A DNA stretch of 64,000 nucleotides from an uncultured Actinomycetes bacterium (GCA_903827945.1 CAIKKN010000003.1:16565-80564), one strand, 5' to 3'. Shown: positions 26,201 to 36,634, counted from the stretch's first letter. A program made the numbers and translations. Notes: a model not told the origin generated them from the sequence alone.

Positions 26201-26923
26201 ATGTGTGGCCGCTACGCTCTCAGCAAGCTTCCGGCTGAATTAATAGAAGAATTTGAAATTCATACGGGGAAAACTCTCCCGCTCTTGCCTGCGGATTGGA
26301 ATATTGCTCCGACAAAGCAAATTTATCTCATTCGCCAAGGATCAGATGATAAGCGTGAATTAACGACGGCCTCATGGGGATTGATTGCCCCATGGAGCAA
26401 GACGGTATCTGATGCGGTGAAGTCGCAATCGATTGCTATTAATGCACGGAGTGAATCAGTCGATGTTAAACCAACATTTAGAAGTGCATTTGTTTCGCGC
26501 CGGTGTTTGATTCCTGCCGATGGATATTATGAGTGGGCAACTGAATTAACTGCGCCCTCCAAACAACCTTTTTATATTTCAAGAAGTGATCAAGGGACAA
26601 TGCTTTTTGCAGGAATTTGGGATCGCTGGGTTTCGCCCACTGGTGAAATAAAGGAGAGCGCATCCATCATCACACGAGAAGCCGTTGATCCTTTGGCTAA
26701 AATTCATCATCGGATGCCAACTTTCTTACCGAAAGAGCGGTGGGATTCTTGGCTTGACTCAAGAATTCAAAAATTGGACGAGATTCGAGAGATGATGAAT
26801 GTAGCTTCGCCTGCCGAAGGGCTTACCGCCTATCCTGTGAGCAAGGCTGTGAATCTTGTGCGCAACAACGGGCCGCAGCTGACAGTTCAGGTGGAACTTG
26901 GGGAGCCTGAGACTCTCTTTTAG
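26201..26923 (+). CDS. SRAP family protein (YedK/HMCES-like)
   Basis: A 240-aa SOS response-associated peptidase-type protein. In this family Cys2 is exposed after removal of Met1 and forms a thiazolidine crosslink with abasic sites in single-stranded DNA. Visible are MCGRYALS at the extreme N terminus, AINARSESV, RRCLIPADGYYEW and IHHRMPTFL, containing the conserved Asn, Glu and His. The start is certain because Cys must be residue 2. It precedes sigR, as Rv3226c precedes sigH in mycobacteria. Confidence 0.92.
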   Translation: MCGRYALSKLPAELIEEFEIHTGKTLPLLPADWNIAPTKQIYLIRQGSDDKRELTTASWGLIAPWSKTVSDAVKSQSIAINARSESVDVKPTFRSAFVSRRCLIPADGYYEWATELTAPSKQPFYISRSDQGTMLFAGIWDRWVSPTGEIKESASIITREAVDPLAKIHHRMPTFLPKERWDSWLDSRIQKLDEIREMMNVASPAEGLTAYPVSKAVNLVRNNGPQLTVQVELGEPETLF

Positions 26924-26983
26924 TGCTCATTGATACCTCGCTCGGCCGTGGCTGGAGGCCATACTGTCAAGACAGCAAGCATG

Positions 26984-27009
26984 GGAATAATTCCCGGAGG
27001 CAACGGGTT
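26984..27009 (+). promoter_or_regulatory. SigR/SigH-type promoter of sigR (GGAAT-N18-GTT)
   Basis: GGAAT (26984-26988, with a further G upstream) is followed by exactly 18 nt and GTT (27007-27009), matching the SigR/SigH consensus known from Streptomyces and mycobacteria. The predicted transcript start falls at or just before ATG 27018, so the autoregulated message would be leaderless. Confidence 0.85.
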
Positions 27010-27017
27010 CTCTGAAT

Positions 27018-27701
27018 ATGGCTGTAGCCTTATTAACGATGAAGAACGATTCGAGCTCTGAAATCGCCCCTGCTCGCAGAGGTGGCGTTGCGCTTTCTGG
27101 CAGCACAGAGTCTGTTGTGCAGCGCAAAGAAAGATTTGAGCGAGATGCACTTCAATACACAAATCAACTTTATGCCGCGGCGATGCGATACACAAAGAAT
27201 CCAAGTGACGCTGAAGATCTGGTTCAAGATACATATGCGAAAGCATTCGTCTCTTTCCATCAATTTGAAGAAGGCACAAATCTCAAAGCGTGGCTATACC
27301 GCATTTTGACAACAACTTTTATCAACAACTATCGCAAGGATCAACGTCGTCCACTTCAATCCAATGGGGGAGAAGTCGAGGATTGGCAACTGCATGATGC
27401 AGCTTCGCATACAAGTGATCAGGGTAAGAGCGCCGAAGATGAAGTCTTAGAAAACATCGCAGATGTTGATATTAAAAAAGCCCTTGCCGATATGCCTGAA
27501 GAGTTTCGCATGGCTGTTTATCTTGCAGATGTCGAAGGTTTTGCATACAAGGAAATAGCAGAAATTGTTGGCGTTCCTACAGGAACTGTAATGTCTCGAC
27601 TCCACCGTGGTCGCAAACTTTTGCGCGCATCCCTTGCTGACTATGCAAAGGATCGTGGATTCATTTCTGCCAAGGGCTCAGTAGAGGAGGGTGAGAAATG
27701 A
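27018..27701 (+). CDS. sigR: ECF RNA polymerase sigma factor, SigR/SigH type (thiol-oxidative stress)
   Basis: A 227-aa ECF sigma factor. Region 2 contains [34 protein letters not shown] and [15 protein letters not shown]; region 4 contains [44 protein letters not shown]. The HRGRK helix-turn-helix end and linkage to rsrA identify the SigR type, which directs the response to thiol oxidation. ATG 27018 fits the predicted leaderless SigR promoter; ATG 27039 is an alternative start that would need another promoter. The stop overlaps the rsrA start (ATGA). Confidence 0.93.
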   Translation: MAVALLTMKNDSSSEIAPARRGGVALSGSTESVVQRKERFERDALQYTNQLYAAAMRYTKNPSDAEDLVQDTYAKAFVSFHQFEEGTNLKAWLYRILTTTFINNYRKDQRRPLQSNGGEVEDWQLHDAASHTSDQGKSAEDEVLENIADVDIKKALADMPEEFRMAVYLADVEGFAYKEIAEIVGVPTGTVMSRLHRGRKLLRASLADYAKDRGFISAKGSVEEGEK

Positions 27702-28117
27702 GTTGCGGTAATCCTCACGAAACTCCCTGCCACGATGTCCTTCACTCCCTGATCCTCTTTATCGACGACGAACTTGAAGATCAGAACCAGGTTCATCAAA
27801 TTGAAATTCATATTCAAGAATGCCCACCGTGCAACCAGGAACTACAGCACGAACAAGTAGTCCTTTCAAGACTTAAAGAGCTCATGACAAGTTCTTGTAA
27901 TGAAAAAGCTTCAGACGCCCTTCACGAAAAAATTCTCAGCCAAACAGAAGAGCTGGCGCAACAGATGCAGGCGCAATTCTTTGGGATGCCTTCTGTGTTC
28001 GCTTCACAGGTCTTTACTCAATACAGCCGCACTGAGTTCACCGTTGATGGCATTGAAACTCGCATAGAGATCGAAACGACGGAAATAACACATCATTTCG
28101 ACTCCGAAGAAGAGTAA
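27698..28117 (+). CDS. rsrA: Redox-sensing zinc anti-sigma factor RsrA, with extended C terminus
   Basis: The N terminus [11 protein letters not shown] is nearly identical to RsrA of Streptomyces and carries C3, H7 and C11. The ZAS motif HIQECPPC supplies H38, C42 and C45. These residues hold zinc, and oxidation of the thiols releases SigR. The family is usually about 100 aa; this protein is 139 aa. The extra tail of about 40 residues ends in an acidic segment ([25 protein letters not shown] region) and I do not recognise it. ATG 27698 overlaps the sigR stop, so the ratio of factor to anti-factor is likely fixed by coupled translation. Confidence 0.9.
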   Translation: MSCGNPHETPCHDVLHSLILFIDDELEDQNQVHQIEIHIQECPPCNQELQHEQVVLSRLKELMTSSCNEKASDALHEKILSQTEELAQQMQAQFFGMPSVFASQVFTQYSRTEFTVDGIETRIEIETTEITHHFDSEEE

Positions 28118-28144
28118 ATCCCCACCAATTCCGTAATTCCCGAG

Positions 28145-28150
28145 TAGGTT
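28145..28150 (+). promoter_or_regulatory. Predicted leaderless -10 box for the thioesterase-like gene
   Basis: TAGGTT then 7 nt then ATG 28158. Confidence 0.5.
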
Positions 28151-28157
28151 TTCCGTT

Positions 28158-28559
28158 ATGGATTACGAGGCGGTTCTGGGATGCGTTGGAATGGCATCAA
28201 TTTCAGTACGTCCTGGCGATACATCTGTTGCAATGGGAATCAACGATCTTTCAGTCGTTTCTTCCATGGCAATCCTCAATGTGATTGAAAGTGCATGTAG
28301 TTCAGCAGTGATTGACTTGCTTGAGATTGGTGAGACGACACAAACAGCAAAATTCACTTTGGAAATCATGACAACGGTGACCGCTGGAGAGGAATTACGC
28401 GCAAATGCGCGATGCATAGAAATCGATGACAATGTCTTTACTTTTGAAGCAGAAGTTACACATTTAAATAGAACAATCGCCACTGCAGAAGTGCAGCGGC
28501 GATTGGTAGATCGAGTTTCTTACATGGCCCGGATTGCGGCCGAAAGAATTAATTCCTAA
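28158..28559 (+). CDS. Hotdog-fold thioesterase-like protein
   Basis: A 133-aa protein resembling the fluoroacetyl-CoA thioesterase (FlK)-like hotdog group. Supporting segments are MGINDLSVVSSMAILNVIESACSSAVIDLLEIGETT, TLEIMTTVTAGEELRANARCIEIDDNVFTFEAEV and the C-terminal ATAEVQRRLVDR. The acyl substrate is unknown, and the key residues of FlK were not all checked. It begins 41 bp after rsrA but has its own predicted leaderless promoter. Convergent with sodN. Confidence 0.65.
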   Translation: MDYEAVLGCVGMASISVRPGDTSVAMGINDLSVVSSMAILNVIESACSSAVIDLLEIGETTQTAKFTLEIMTTVTAGEELRANARCIEIDDNVFTFEAEVTHLNRTIATAEVQRRLVDRVSYMARIAAERINS

Positions 28560-28574
28560 GTAAGAGTTTTTGAA

Positions 28575-28967
28575 TTACTTCTTTGTTGCCCAGAAGATTT
28601 CAGAAATCTCTTCAATCTTTCCAAGAAGCTTGTCGGCTACTGCAACGTCATTTGTTCCCTTTGTGCCGCCGGCGCCAGCTAATTTTGTTGCTTCGTTGAA
28701 TAGAACATGAAGCTGTGGGTAGGCTTCAAAGTGATTTGGCTTGAAATAGTCGGTCCAAAGCACCCATAGATGATGCTTGACCATCTCAGAACGCTCCTCT
28801 TTGACAGCAACAGCGCGAGATTTGAAATCAGCATCGGTCGATGCAGCATATTTTTCCATTGCAGCCTTAACTGACTGTGCTTCAAGCTTTGCTTGTGCAG
28901 GGTCATAGACGCCACATGGAAGATCGCAGTGAGCAAGAGCCACTATTGTCTTTTCAAAAAGCTTCAT
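28575..28967 (-). CDS. sodN: Nickel superoxide dismutase
   Basis: Converts superoxide to hydrogen peroxide and oxygen with a nickel centre. The nickel hook HCDLPCGVYDPAQA begins at residue 13, so the 12-residue propeptide MKLFEKTIVALA must be removed to expose the His ligand. Cys14 and Cys18 are the other ligands. The rest (KHHLWVLWTDYFKPNHFEAYPQLHVLFNEATKLAG) is typical. 130 aa. An AGGAGAG site lies about 5 nt before the ATG. The maturation protease gene is divergent and immediately adjacent. Confidence 0.97.
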   Translation of the reverse strand: MKLFEKTIVALAHCDLPCGVYDPAQAKLEAQSVKAAMEKYAASTDADFKSRAVAVKEERSEMVKHHLWVLWTDYFKPNHFEAYPQLHVLFNEATKLAGAGGTKGTNDVAVADKLLGKIEEISEIFWATKK

Positions 28968-29071
28968 TTTTCTCTCCTATTGATTTCAGTTTCCTAAGTT
29001 AACCTTAATTGACTTGCCGCTTGAAGTGAACCTTCACTTGCGAATCCTACATATGTGAGACTACTACTCCT

Positions 29072-29389
29072 ATGACACTCCTGCCCATTCGTACCTGGTC
29101 GCCATTTCCCATTAGGCGTGTGAAGATTTCTGGGCGCTCTATGCTTCCCACATTTCAAGATGGGAAGGTGTTGTATTTTCGTGGGGGAGCAACCCTAAGG
29201 AGAGTGGGACAAATCGTTCTGATCGAGCGAGAAAGCTATCCGGGTATTTTCTATATAAAGCGGATCACATCCATCACATCAGAGGGCATCTGGGTTGAGG
29301 GTGACAATTTGGAAGAATCAACTGATTCGCGAAAGTGGGGATATTTATCCCCAGAGGAAATCATTGCAGTTGCCTTTCGACACCACTAA
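29072..29389 (+). CDS. sodX: Nickel SOD maturation protease (SodX-type)
   Basis: A 105-aa S24/S26-type peptidase that cleaves the SodN propeptide. The catalytic serine is in SGRSMLPTF and the lysine in FYIKRI; GIWVEGDNLEESTDSRKWG is the conserved family segment. No membrane anchor is visible, which fits a cytoplasmic maturation enzyme. Divergent from sodN with a 104-bp gap. Its 3' end is 6 bp from the convergent kgd gene. Confidence 0.9.
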   Translation: MTLLPIRTWSPFPIRRVKISGRSMLPTFQDGKVLYFRGGATLRRVGQIVLIERESYPGIFYIKRITSITSEGIWVEGDNLEESTDSRKWGYLSPEEIIAVAFRHH

Positions 29390-29395
29390 CTAGGA

Positions 29396-32300
29396 CTAGC
29401 GAGTGAATGCTTCCATGATGAGTGCATTTTGCTCTTCTTCATGAAGATGATGGCTTCCAGTTGCCGGACTTGCAGTTGCGCGGCGAGAAACTCTGCGAAG
29501 TGTGCGTCCATTGAATGAGTTTGCAGTCCGAAGTCCAATGTAAGGGTATGGACCTTGGTTTGCTGGCTCATCTTGAACCCAGAGCAAAGTTGCGTTCGGA
29601 TGCTTACTAGCCTCATCAGCCATTTCATTAGCTGGGAATGGATACAAGAGTTCAACGCGAACAATTGCTGTCGTCCATTCTCCAAGCTTTTCTCTCTGGG
29701 CGAGGAGGTCGTAATAGACCTTTCCTGAACAGAAGATTACGCGAGTTGCATTCTGGACCTTGTCATCAGAAATTACTGGCTGAAAATGTCCAGTGGTGAA
29801 ATCTTGCAAACCTGATGCAGCTGCCTTTAAGCGGAGCATCGATTTTGGCTCGAAGACAATGAGAGGACGTCGTGCGCTGTTCTTCATGTGCCAGCGAAGT
29901 AGATGGAAATACTGTGCAGGAGAGGAAGGTTGGGCAATGGTCATGTTTTGCTCAGCAGCGAGTGTTAAGAATCGCTCGATGCGAGCTGATGAGTGATCAG
30001 GACCTTGGCCTTCATAGCCGTGCGGCAAAAGCATCACGAGGCCAGAACGCTCGCCCCACTTTTGAAGAGATGAAGAGACGAATTCGTCCACAATTGTTTG
30101 CGCGCCATTCATGAAGTCACCAAATTGTGCTTCCCAAATTGTTAAGGCTTCACTTCGCTCTACTGAATAACCATATTCAAAACCAAGCGCCGCATACTCA
30201 GAAAGAAGTGAGTCGAAGATAAAGAACTGATTTTCATCATCGATGAGACCGCGTAGGGGAGTCCACTCACTTCCATTGTTTTGATCAATGATTACGGCAT
30301 GACGATTAGAGAATGTTCCGCGGCGTACATCTTGTCCGGCCATTCGAATTGGATGACCTTCAAGAAGAATTGAGCCAAACGCCAACATCTCTCCAGTTGC
30401 CCAATCCACTGAAGCATCATTGAGCATCTCATTTCTCTTGGCCAACTGAGGCAAGAGTTTTGAATGCATGGTAAATCCTTCAGGTATTGCAATTTGAGTT
30501 GCGGCGATGCGACGAAGTGTTGCTTCATCCACAGCTGTAACAATTTCATGGGCCGCTGGAGGCATAGGCTCACGGAAGTTTGGATCCGATTCTGGTTCAA
30601 CATTATGAACAATGCTGAAGTCGCCATCAAGTTTTGACTGGTAATCGCGAAGTACTTCTTCAGCTTCTTCTACGGTGATGTCGCCACGACCGATGAGAGC
30701 TTCTGTGTACAACTTACGAGTGCTTCTCTTTTGGTCGATCAGTTTGTACATCTCTGGTTGCGTGAATGCTGGTTCATCACCTTCGTTGTGGCCGCGCCGG
30801 CGGTAGCAAACTAGATCAATGATGACATCTTTATTAAATGCTTGGCGATATTCATATGCCAGTCTTGCTACACGCACAACGGATTCTGGATCATCGCCAT
30901 TGACGTGGAAAACAGGCGCCTGAATCATCTTTGCGATATCCGTGCAATATGTTGATGAACGCGAAGCGTGAGGAGAAGTTGTGAATCCAACTTGGTTATT
31001 GATCACTATGTGAATTGTTCCCCCGACGCGGTATCCCTTCAATAATGAAAGGCTCAATGTCTCAGAAACGACACCTTGTCCAGCAAAAGCAGCATCTCCG
31101 TGAATCAAAATTGGCATTACGGAATAGCTCTCTTTTGTATTCATTCGGTCTTGCTTAGCGCGAACAATTCCTTCGAGTACGGGATTTACTGCTTCTAGAT
31201 GAGATGGATTAGCGGCCAAGTAGACCTTTGTCTGCGAGCCAGATGGTGCGGTGAAAGTTCCTTTAGTTCCGAGGTGATACTTAACATCGCCTGAACCTTG
31301 AACCTGGTTGTCGTGGTAGTGGCCTTCAAATTCCTGGAAAATTTGTCCAATGGATTTGCCAGCGATGTTTGCAAGAACATTGAGGCGACCACGGTGTGGC
31401 ATACCAATGCAAACTTCGTCGAGCTGATTGTCGGCTGCGCCGGAAATAATTGCATCCAAGAGCGGAATTACTGACTCGCCACCTTCCAGTGAAAAGCGCT
31501 TTTGCCCAACATATTTTGTATGTAAGAAAGTTTCGAATGCTTCAGCGCTATTGAGTTTATAGAGAATTCGCAGTTGTTCTTCGCGTGGAGTTTGCGTTGC
31601 GCCGGATTCGACATGTTCTTGAATCCACTGACGCTCTTCAGTGCTGTCGATGTACATGTACTCGACGCCAATCGTGCGGCAATACGAGTCACGCAGGCGA
31701 CCAAGAATCTTGCGGAGAGGCAAGAATGCTTTCCCACCAAATCCGCCTGTGAGAAATTCGCGATCTAGATCCCACAAAGTTAATCCGTGCGTTAAGACAT
31801 CTAAGTCAGGATGATATTTCTGCTCATACTTGAGGGGATCAATATCTGCCATGAGATGACCGTTTGTGCGATATGAGCGAATGAGCTCTTGAATTCGAGT
31901 TTCTTTAGAAATCTGATCTTTTCGTGTTACTTGGATATCTTGGCTCCAACGGATTGGAACGTATGGAATTCGAAGTGCAGCGAAAATCTCGTCGTAGAAA
32001 TTATCTTCTCCAAGCAGAATTGCATGAATACGACGAAGGAAATCACCCGAAGTCGCGCCTTGAATAATGCGATGATCATACGTACTTGTGAGTGTTACAA
32101 CCTTGCTAATTGCGAGGTTTGCAAGCGTCTCTTCCGAGGCGCCTTGGAATTCGGCAGGGTAATCCATCGCTCCAACGCCAAGAATCAAACCTTGGCCTTG
32201 CACTAAGCGAGGTACTGAATGAACAGTTCCGATAGTTCCAGGGTTTGTTAAAGAGACTGTTGTTCCTGCAAAATCATCGACCGTGAGCTGGCCATTACGC

Positions 32301-33223
32301 GCCTTTCGAACAGTATCTTCATACGATGCCCAAAATTGTCCAAAATCTAATTCTTCGCAACCCTTGATTGAGGGAACTAACAATTGGCGCTCACCACTTG
32401 GCTTAGCCAAATCAATTGCGATACCAAGGTTTATATGTTCTGGTTTTCCAATTGCAGGCTTGCCATCAACTTGTGTGAAGAAGGCGTTCATCTCTGGCAT
32501 TTGGCGCATTGCCTTGATCATCGCGTAACCAATGAGATGAGTAAATGAAACTTTTCCGCCTCGTGCGCGCTTCAAATGATTATTAATAACAATGCGATTG
32601 TCGATCATCAATTTTGCTGGGACTACGCGAACTGAAGTTGCTGTTGGAACTGTTAACGATGCTTCCATGCTCTGGACAACTCTTGCCGCTACGCCTCTTA
32701 TTGGCTCGGCACTTGATGCGCCCGGTGTCACAAGAGTTGGAATTGGTTTAACAACTGGATCAGCAGGAGTTTGGGCAGGAGTAGTCACAACAGGTGCCAC
32801 CGTTTCTTGTACATTTACTTGAACTTTTTCTTGAACTTTTACTTGCTCTGTTATTTCAGTATTAACAATTGGAGTACTGACTGGTGCGGGCGCAGGTGTA
32901 GCAACAGGCGCTGCTGTAGCAACAGGCGCTGGTGTAGCAACAGGCGCTGGTGTAGCAACAGGCGCTGGTGAAGTCCCTGACTTGGCTACTGATTTTGGAA
33001 CGGGCGGTGTGCCACCACGAGGGGCGTCGCTCAGTGGGGAAATTGTTTGTGTTGCTGATTTTGCTTGAGCGTAATCGCCAAAAAATTCGTGCCACGCTTT
33101 GTCAACGGAATTCGGATCAGCAAGGAAACGCTGATACATCTCATCAACTAACCACTCGTTGGCTCCAAAAGAACCACCGAAATGATTTGAAGGTGTATTA
33201 CTTCCCGTTGCCGGCACTGGCAT
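29396..33223 (-). CDS. kgd: Multifunctional 2-oxoglutarate dehydrogenase/decarboxylase (E2-E1 fusion)
   Basis: The actinobacterial fused enzyme feeding 2-oxoglutarate into the TCA cycle. An N-terminal helix (EWLVDEMYQRFLADPNSVDKAWHEFF) is followed by a Pro/Ala/Val linker, an E2-type succinyltransferase domain (including STYDHRIIQGATSGDFL, with catalytic His) and the ThDP-dependent E1 domain (GMPHRGRLNVLAN, GDAAFAGQGVV, HINVxNQ-type VINNQVGFTT, RRGHNEGDEPAFTQP). It lacks a lipoyl domain, as usual for Kgd/OdhA. 1275 aa. ATG has AAAGGAG 4-5 nt upstream. The linker contains four exact 18-bp repeats. Confidence 0.96.
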   Translation of the reverse strand: MPVPATGSNTPSNHFGGSFGANEWLVDEMYQRFLADPNSVDKAWHEFFGDYAQAKSATQTISPLSDAPRGGTPPVPKSVAKSGTSPAPVATPAPVATPAPVATAAPVATPAPAPVSTPIVNTEITEQVKVQEKVQVNVQETVAPVVTTPAQTPADPVVKPIPTLVTPGASSAEPIRGVAARVVQSMEASLTVPTATSVRVVPAKLMIDNRIVINNHLKRARGGKVSFTHLIGYAMIKAMRQMPEMNAFFTQVDGKPAIGKPEHINLGIAIDLAKPSGERQLLVPSIKGCEELDFGQFWASYEDTVRKARNGQLTVDDFAGTTVSLTNPGTIGTVHSVPRLVQGQGLILGVGAMDYPAEFQGASEETLANLAISKVVTLTSTYDHRIIQGATSGDFLRRIHAILLGEDNFYDEIFAALRIPYVPIRWSQDIQVTRKDQISKETRIQELIRSYRTNGHLMADIDPLKYEQKYHPDLDVLTHGLTLWDLDREFLTGGFGGKAFLPLRKILGRLRDSYCRTIGVEYMYIDSTEERQWIQEHVESGATQTPREEQLRILYKLNSAEAFETFLHTKYVGQKRFSLEGGESVIPLLDAIISGAADNQLDEVCIGMPHRGRLNVLANIAGKSIGQIFQEFEGHYHDNQVQGSGDVKYHLGTKGTFTAPSGSQTKVYLAANPSHLEAVNPVLEGIVRAKQDRMNTKESYSVMPILIHGDAAFAGQGVVSETLSLSLLKGYRVGGTIHIVINNQVGFTTSPHASRSSTYCTDIAKMIQAPVFHVNGDDPESVVRVARLAYEYRQAFNKDVIIDLVCYRRRGHNEGDEPAFTQPEMYKLIDQKRSTRKLYTEALIGRGDITVEEAEEVLRDYQSKLDGDFSIVHNVEPESDPNFREPMPPAAHEIVTAVDEATLRRIAATQIAIPEGFTMHSKLLPQLAKRNEMLNDASVDWATGEMLAFGSILLEGHPIRMAGQDVRRGTFSNRHAVIIDQNNGSEWTPLRGLIDDENQFFIFDSLLSEYAALGFEYGYSVERSEALTIWEAQFGDFMNGAQTIVDEFVSSSLQKWGERSGLVMLLPHGYEGQGPDHSSARIERFLTLAAEQNMTIAQPSSPAQYFHLLRWHMKNSARRPLIVFEPKSMLRLKAAASGLQDFTTGHFQPVISDDKVQNATRVIFCSGKVYYDLLAQREKLGEWTTAIVRVELLYPFPANEMADEASKHPNATLLWVQDEPANQGPYPYIGLRTANSFNGRTLRRVSRRATASPATGSHHLHEEEQNALIMEAFTR
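32898..32969 (-). repeat. 18-bp tandem repeat, four units, in the kgd linker
   Basis: Plus-strand unit GTAGCAACAGGCGCTGGT, with one G-to-C change in the first copy. It encodes repeated PAPVAT in the linker between the N-terminal helix and the E2 domain. In-frame length changes should be tolerated. Confidence 0.95.
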
Positions 33224-33340
33224 TTACTCCTTTACGTCCGGCCAAAGTCTAGGGTGCTTGGCTCCAAGGTTCACAAACGACCGGAATGTGAGAAATGTGG
33301 GATGGGTTACCCGCTTTTGCAGATTCTGGGGCTTAGCCAA

Positions 33341-33742
33341 TTACTCCGTATAGCCAAGCAGCGCAGATAGGGCTGTAGCGAAGGCCAGGAGAGCAAGAAG
33401 GGCTCCAACCCATACCAACTTCCCAGAAATCATGAAATAGGCAACCCCAAGGGCAATGAGGTTGGCCAAAAGCGCCGGCGCCCGACCATAAGACTTTCTT
33501 TGAGTGAACCCACGGGAGCAGATGAAGAGTCCAATTGCAGCAATTAAGGAGAACGAAATCTCACCGGCAAGTGCTCCTGGGGCGGATACAGTTTTTATCA
33601 TTGCAGAAATGGAGAGGTAGAGGGCAAGCAAGATGAGTAGCGCTGATTCAATGCGAAGGAGGTGGCACGCACTTTTCCGCGCGAACTCCATCAATGGAGG
33701 GAACTTTTCCTCAGAATTACGGGAGTGGTGAATCTCTTCCAT
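33341..33742 (-). CDS. Small multi-pass membrane protein
   Basis: A 133-aa protein with four predicted hydrophobic segments (about LLRIESALLILLALYLSISA, GEISFSLIAAIGLFI, ALLANLIALGVAYFMI and LVWVGALLALLAFATALSALL) after a charged 25-residue N terminus. I recognise no family. It is upstream of kgd on the same strand but 117 bp away. A TATTCT box 6 nt before the ATG supports the start. Confidence 0.65.
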   Translation of the reverse strand: MEEIHHSRNSEEKFPPLMEFARKSACHLLRIESALLILLALYLSISAMIKTVSAPGALAGEISFSLIAAIGLFICSRGFTQRKSYGRAPALLANLIALGVAYFMISGKLVWVGALLALLAFATALSALLGYTE

Positions 33743-33748
33743 GAGAAG

Positions 33749-33754
33749 AGAATA
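33749..33754 (-). promoter_or_regulatory. Predicted leaderless -10 box for the gene starting at 33742
   Basis: On the minus strand TATTCT ends 6 nt before the ATG. Confidence 0.6.
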
Positions 33755-33774
33755 ACCGTTAATTTCAATTCACC

Positions 33775-34197
33775 ATGGGTGTTCTCGAATTTTCCAATAA
33801 TGGCTTAATTGATTCGCTGACTCACGCGCCAGCTCCGGCAGTTTTTCTTTCTAGCCTCTCAAGAGAGCACGCGGGGGCATCGCGCGATTCTCGCACCTTG
33901 TCAATTTTATCGATCAGGCCAACGAACTCTTCAACCTTGACGGAGTTGCAACTCATTTCAATGGCACGAACCATCGTCTCTCACTTGAGGAGCGGGGAAT
34001 TTTTCTCGAGAATATCTGAAGATGGTTATTGGATTGCTGTTCGGGGAGACAAAAGCTCTGCTTCGAAACTTTCAGAAAGAATTCTTGGGCAATCCCTCAA
34101 AGGCAAATGGCGCACATCCATAATCGAATGCGCGCCACCGATTTCAATTGATGAGTGGATAGCCTTGAGCGATTGCGCCCATTTTTCTACTTCTTAG
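33775..34197 (+). CDS. Hypothetical protein, possibly a degenerate GGDEF-like domain
   Basis: A 140-aa soluble protein without a confident family. The succession RTLSILSIRP, a helix (LTELQLISMARTIVSHL), then FFSRISEDGYWIAVRGDKSSASKLSERIL resembles the strand-helix-strand core of GGDEF domains, but no GG(D/E)EF motif is present, so it would be catalytically dead. This is a weak impression only. Its 3' end overlaps the convergent secreted-protein gene by 11 bp. Confidence 0.5.
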   Translation: MGVLEFSNNGLIDSLTHAPAPAVFLSSLSREHAGASRDSRTLSILSIRPTNSSTLTELQLISMARTIVSHLRSGEFFSRISEDGYWIAVRGDKSSASKLSERILGQSLKGKWRTSIIECAPPISIDEWIALSDCAHFSTS

Positions 34198-34867
34198 GCG
34201 CACACTTTGAAAGCGCGGCTGCAATTTTTGGACTTTTCTTATCGAGAGTCGCAATTTGCGCAGCAGTTGTTACGTTGACTCCATTTGCATTAAGACATGA
34301 AATATACGCAGCGCCCGCCGCTGGCTTAGATGCAGCTTTAGACGCAGCTGTAGACGGAGCGACTTTCTTGATAATAGTTCCGGCACTTGGATTTATACCC
34401 GCTGGTCGTTTTCCTCCGTCAAATCCGCGCCCAAATGAAGGTCGAAGTGGCGCGCACTTATCTAGGGCTGCTTGTTGCGCAGCAGAAAGAGTTGGACGTG
34501 CCTTCGGAGGATTGGCGGGATTAGCGGGATTAGCGGGCGCACCCGTGGGGCGCACGCGATTTTGATCATCTGCTCCTCCGCCAAAACCACGACCGCCAAA
34601 GCTTGGAAGTGCGACGCCAGTCTTTGTTAAGCAATCTTGGTACTTTGCGAACGCAGCGCGAGGAGCAACACCTTCTGCAGATCCTTCTTGGGAATTTCCG
34701 CCACCAATCGTTGGACGTGCAGCGCCCAGCGATGGTTTTGCAATTGGAGTCGCGCCTTGTGCGAGCGATCCAGCCGAGAGAGTGGTGAATGCACCAATCA
34801 TTAAAGCGCCTAAGGCGATGACTGATGAAGCAGAGGAAAGGCGACTCTTAGAAGAAGAAGTTTTCAT
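34187..34867 (-). CDS. Secreted protein with two Cys-pair modules
   Basis: A 226-aa protein with a signal peptide (basic MKTSSSKSR, then SSVIALGALMIGAFTTLSAG and an Ala cleavage site). Two copies of one module are visible: YQDCLTKTGVALP...LDKCAPLRP and YISCLNANGVNV...LSKCAPKK. The pattern YxxCLxxxGV...KCAP is common in exported proteins of Actinobacteria and probably forms one disulfide per module. The intervening sequence is Gly/Pro/Ala-rich with a 9-bp DNA repeat encoding PAN units. The function is unknown. Confidence 0.75.
   Translation of the reverse strand: MKTSSSKSRLSSASSVIALGALMIGAFTTLSAGSLAQGATPIAKPSLGAARPTIGGGNSQEGSAEGVAPRAAFAKYQDCLTKTGVALPSFGGRGFGGGADDQNRVRPTGAPANPANPANPPKARPTLSAAQQAALDKCAPLRPSFGRGFDGGKRPAGINPSAGTIIKKVAPSTAASKAASKPAAGAAYISCLNANGVNVTTAAQIATLDKKSPKIAAALSKCAPKK
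34515..34532 (-). repeat. 9-bp repeat in the secreted-protein linker
   Basis: Two exact plus-strand units of GCGGGATTA with degenerate flanking units, encoding repeated Asn-Pro-Ala. Confidence 0.75.
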
Positions 34868-34873
34868 GGGAGA

Positions 34874-34879
34874 AGGTTA
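34874..34879 (-). promoter_or_regulatory. Predicted leaderless -10 box for the secreted-protein gene
   Basis: On the minus strand TAACCT ends 6 nt before the ATG (34865-34867). Confidence 0.55.
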
Positions 34880-34960
34880 GATGGGAGTTGATTTCCCGCC
34901 TATCAAAATTATCAATTTTGGGCTGAGTACTGCCTGTGAATTTTGGCTCTCCGTACGCAT

Positions 34961-36364
<1,404 letters not shown>

Positions 36365-36367
<3 letters not shown>

Positions 36368-36634
36368 GAACTGCTGTTGCTGCTCCATCATGCGTGCGCG
36401 GTTACGCGCAGCACGGCGCTTCATAGCGCGGCGTTCGTCTTCTGAAAGTCCGCCCCATACTCCAGCGTCTTGGCCAGATTCGATTGCCCAAGCCAGGCAG
36501 GCATCTTTAACAATGCATCGCTGACAAACCTTTTTTGCTTCTTCAATCTGAGCGATTGCGGGCCCTGTATTTCCGATAGGGAAAAAGAGCTCTGGATCTT
36601 CATCTCGGCAAGCCGATTCATGTCGCCAATCCAT
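36365..36634 (-). CDS. whiB1: WhiB1-type iron-sulfur regulator
   Basis: An 89-aa WhiB protein very similar to WhiB1: MDWRHESACRDEDPELFFPIG at the N terminus, the C-x2-C-x5-C segment VCQRCIVKDAC, GQDAGVWGG and SEDERRAMKRR. The four Cys bind a 4Fe-4S cluster that in mycobacterial WhiB1 reacts with NO and contacts SigA. ATG 36632-36634 is chosen because AAGGAG lies 5-6 nt upstream and the product then begins MDWRH as in the family. The C terminus ends in a Gln run. Confidence 0.93.

Noticed and set aside
33775..34197. Active diguanylate cyclase
   Set aside because: The possible GGDEF-like fold lacks the signature motif, so no enzymatic function is claimed.
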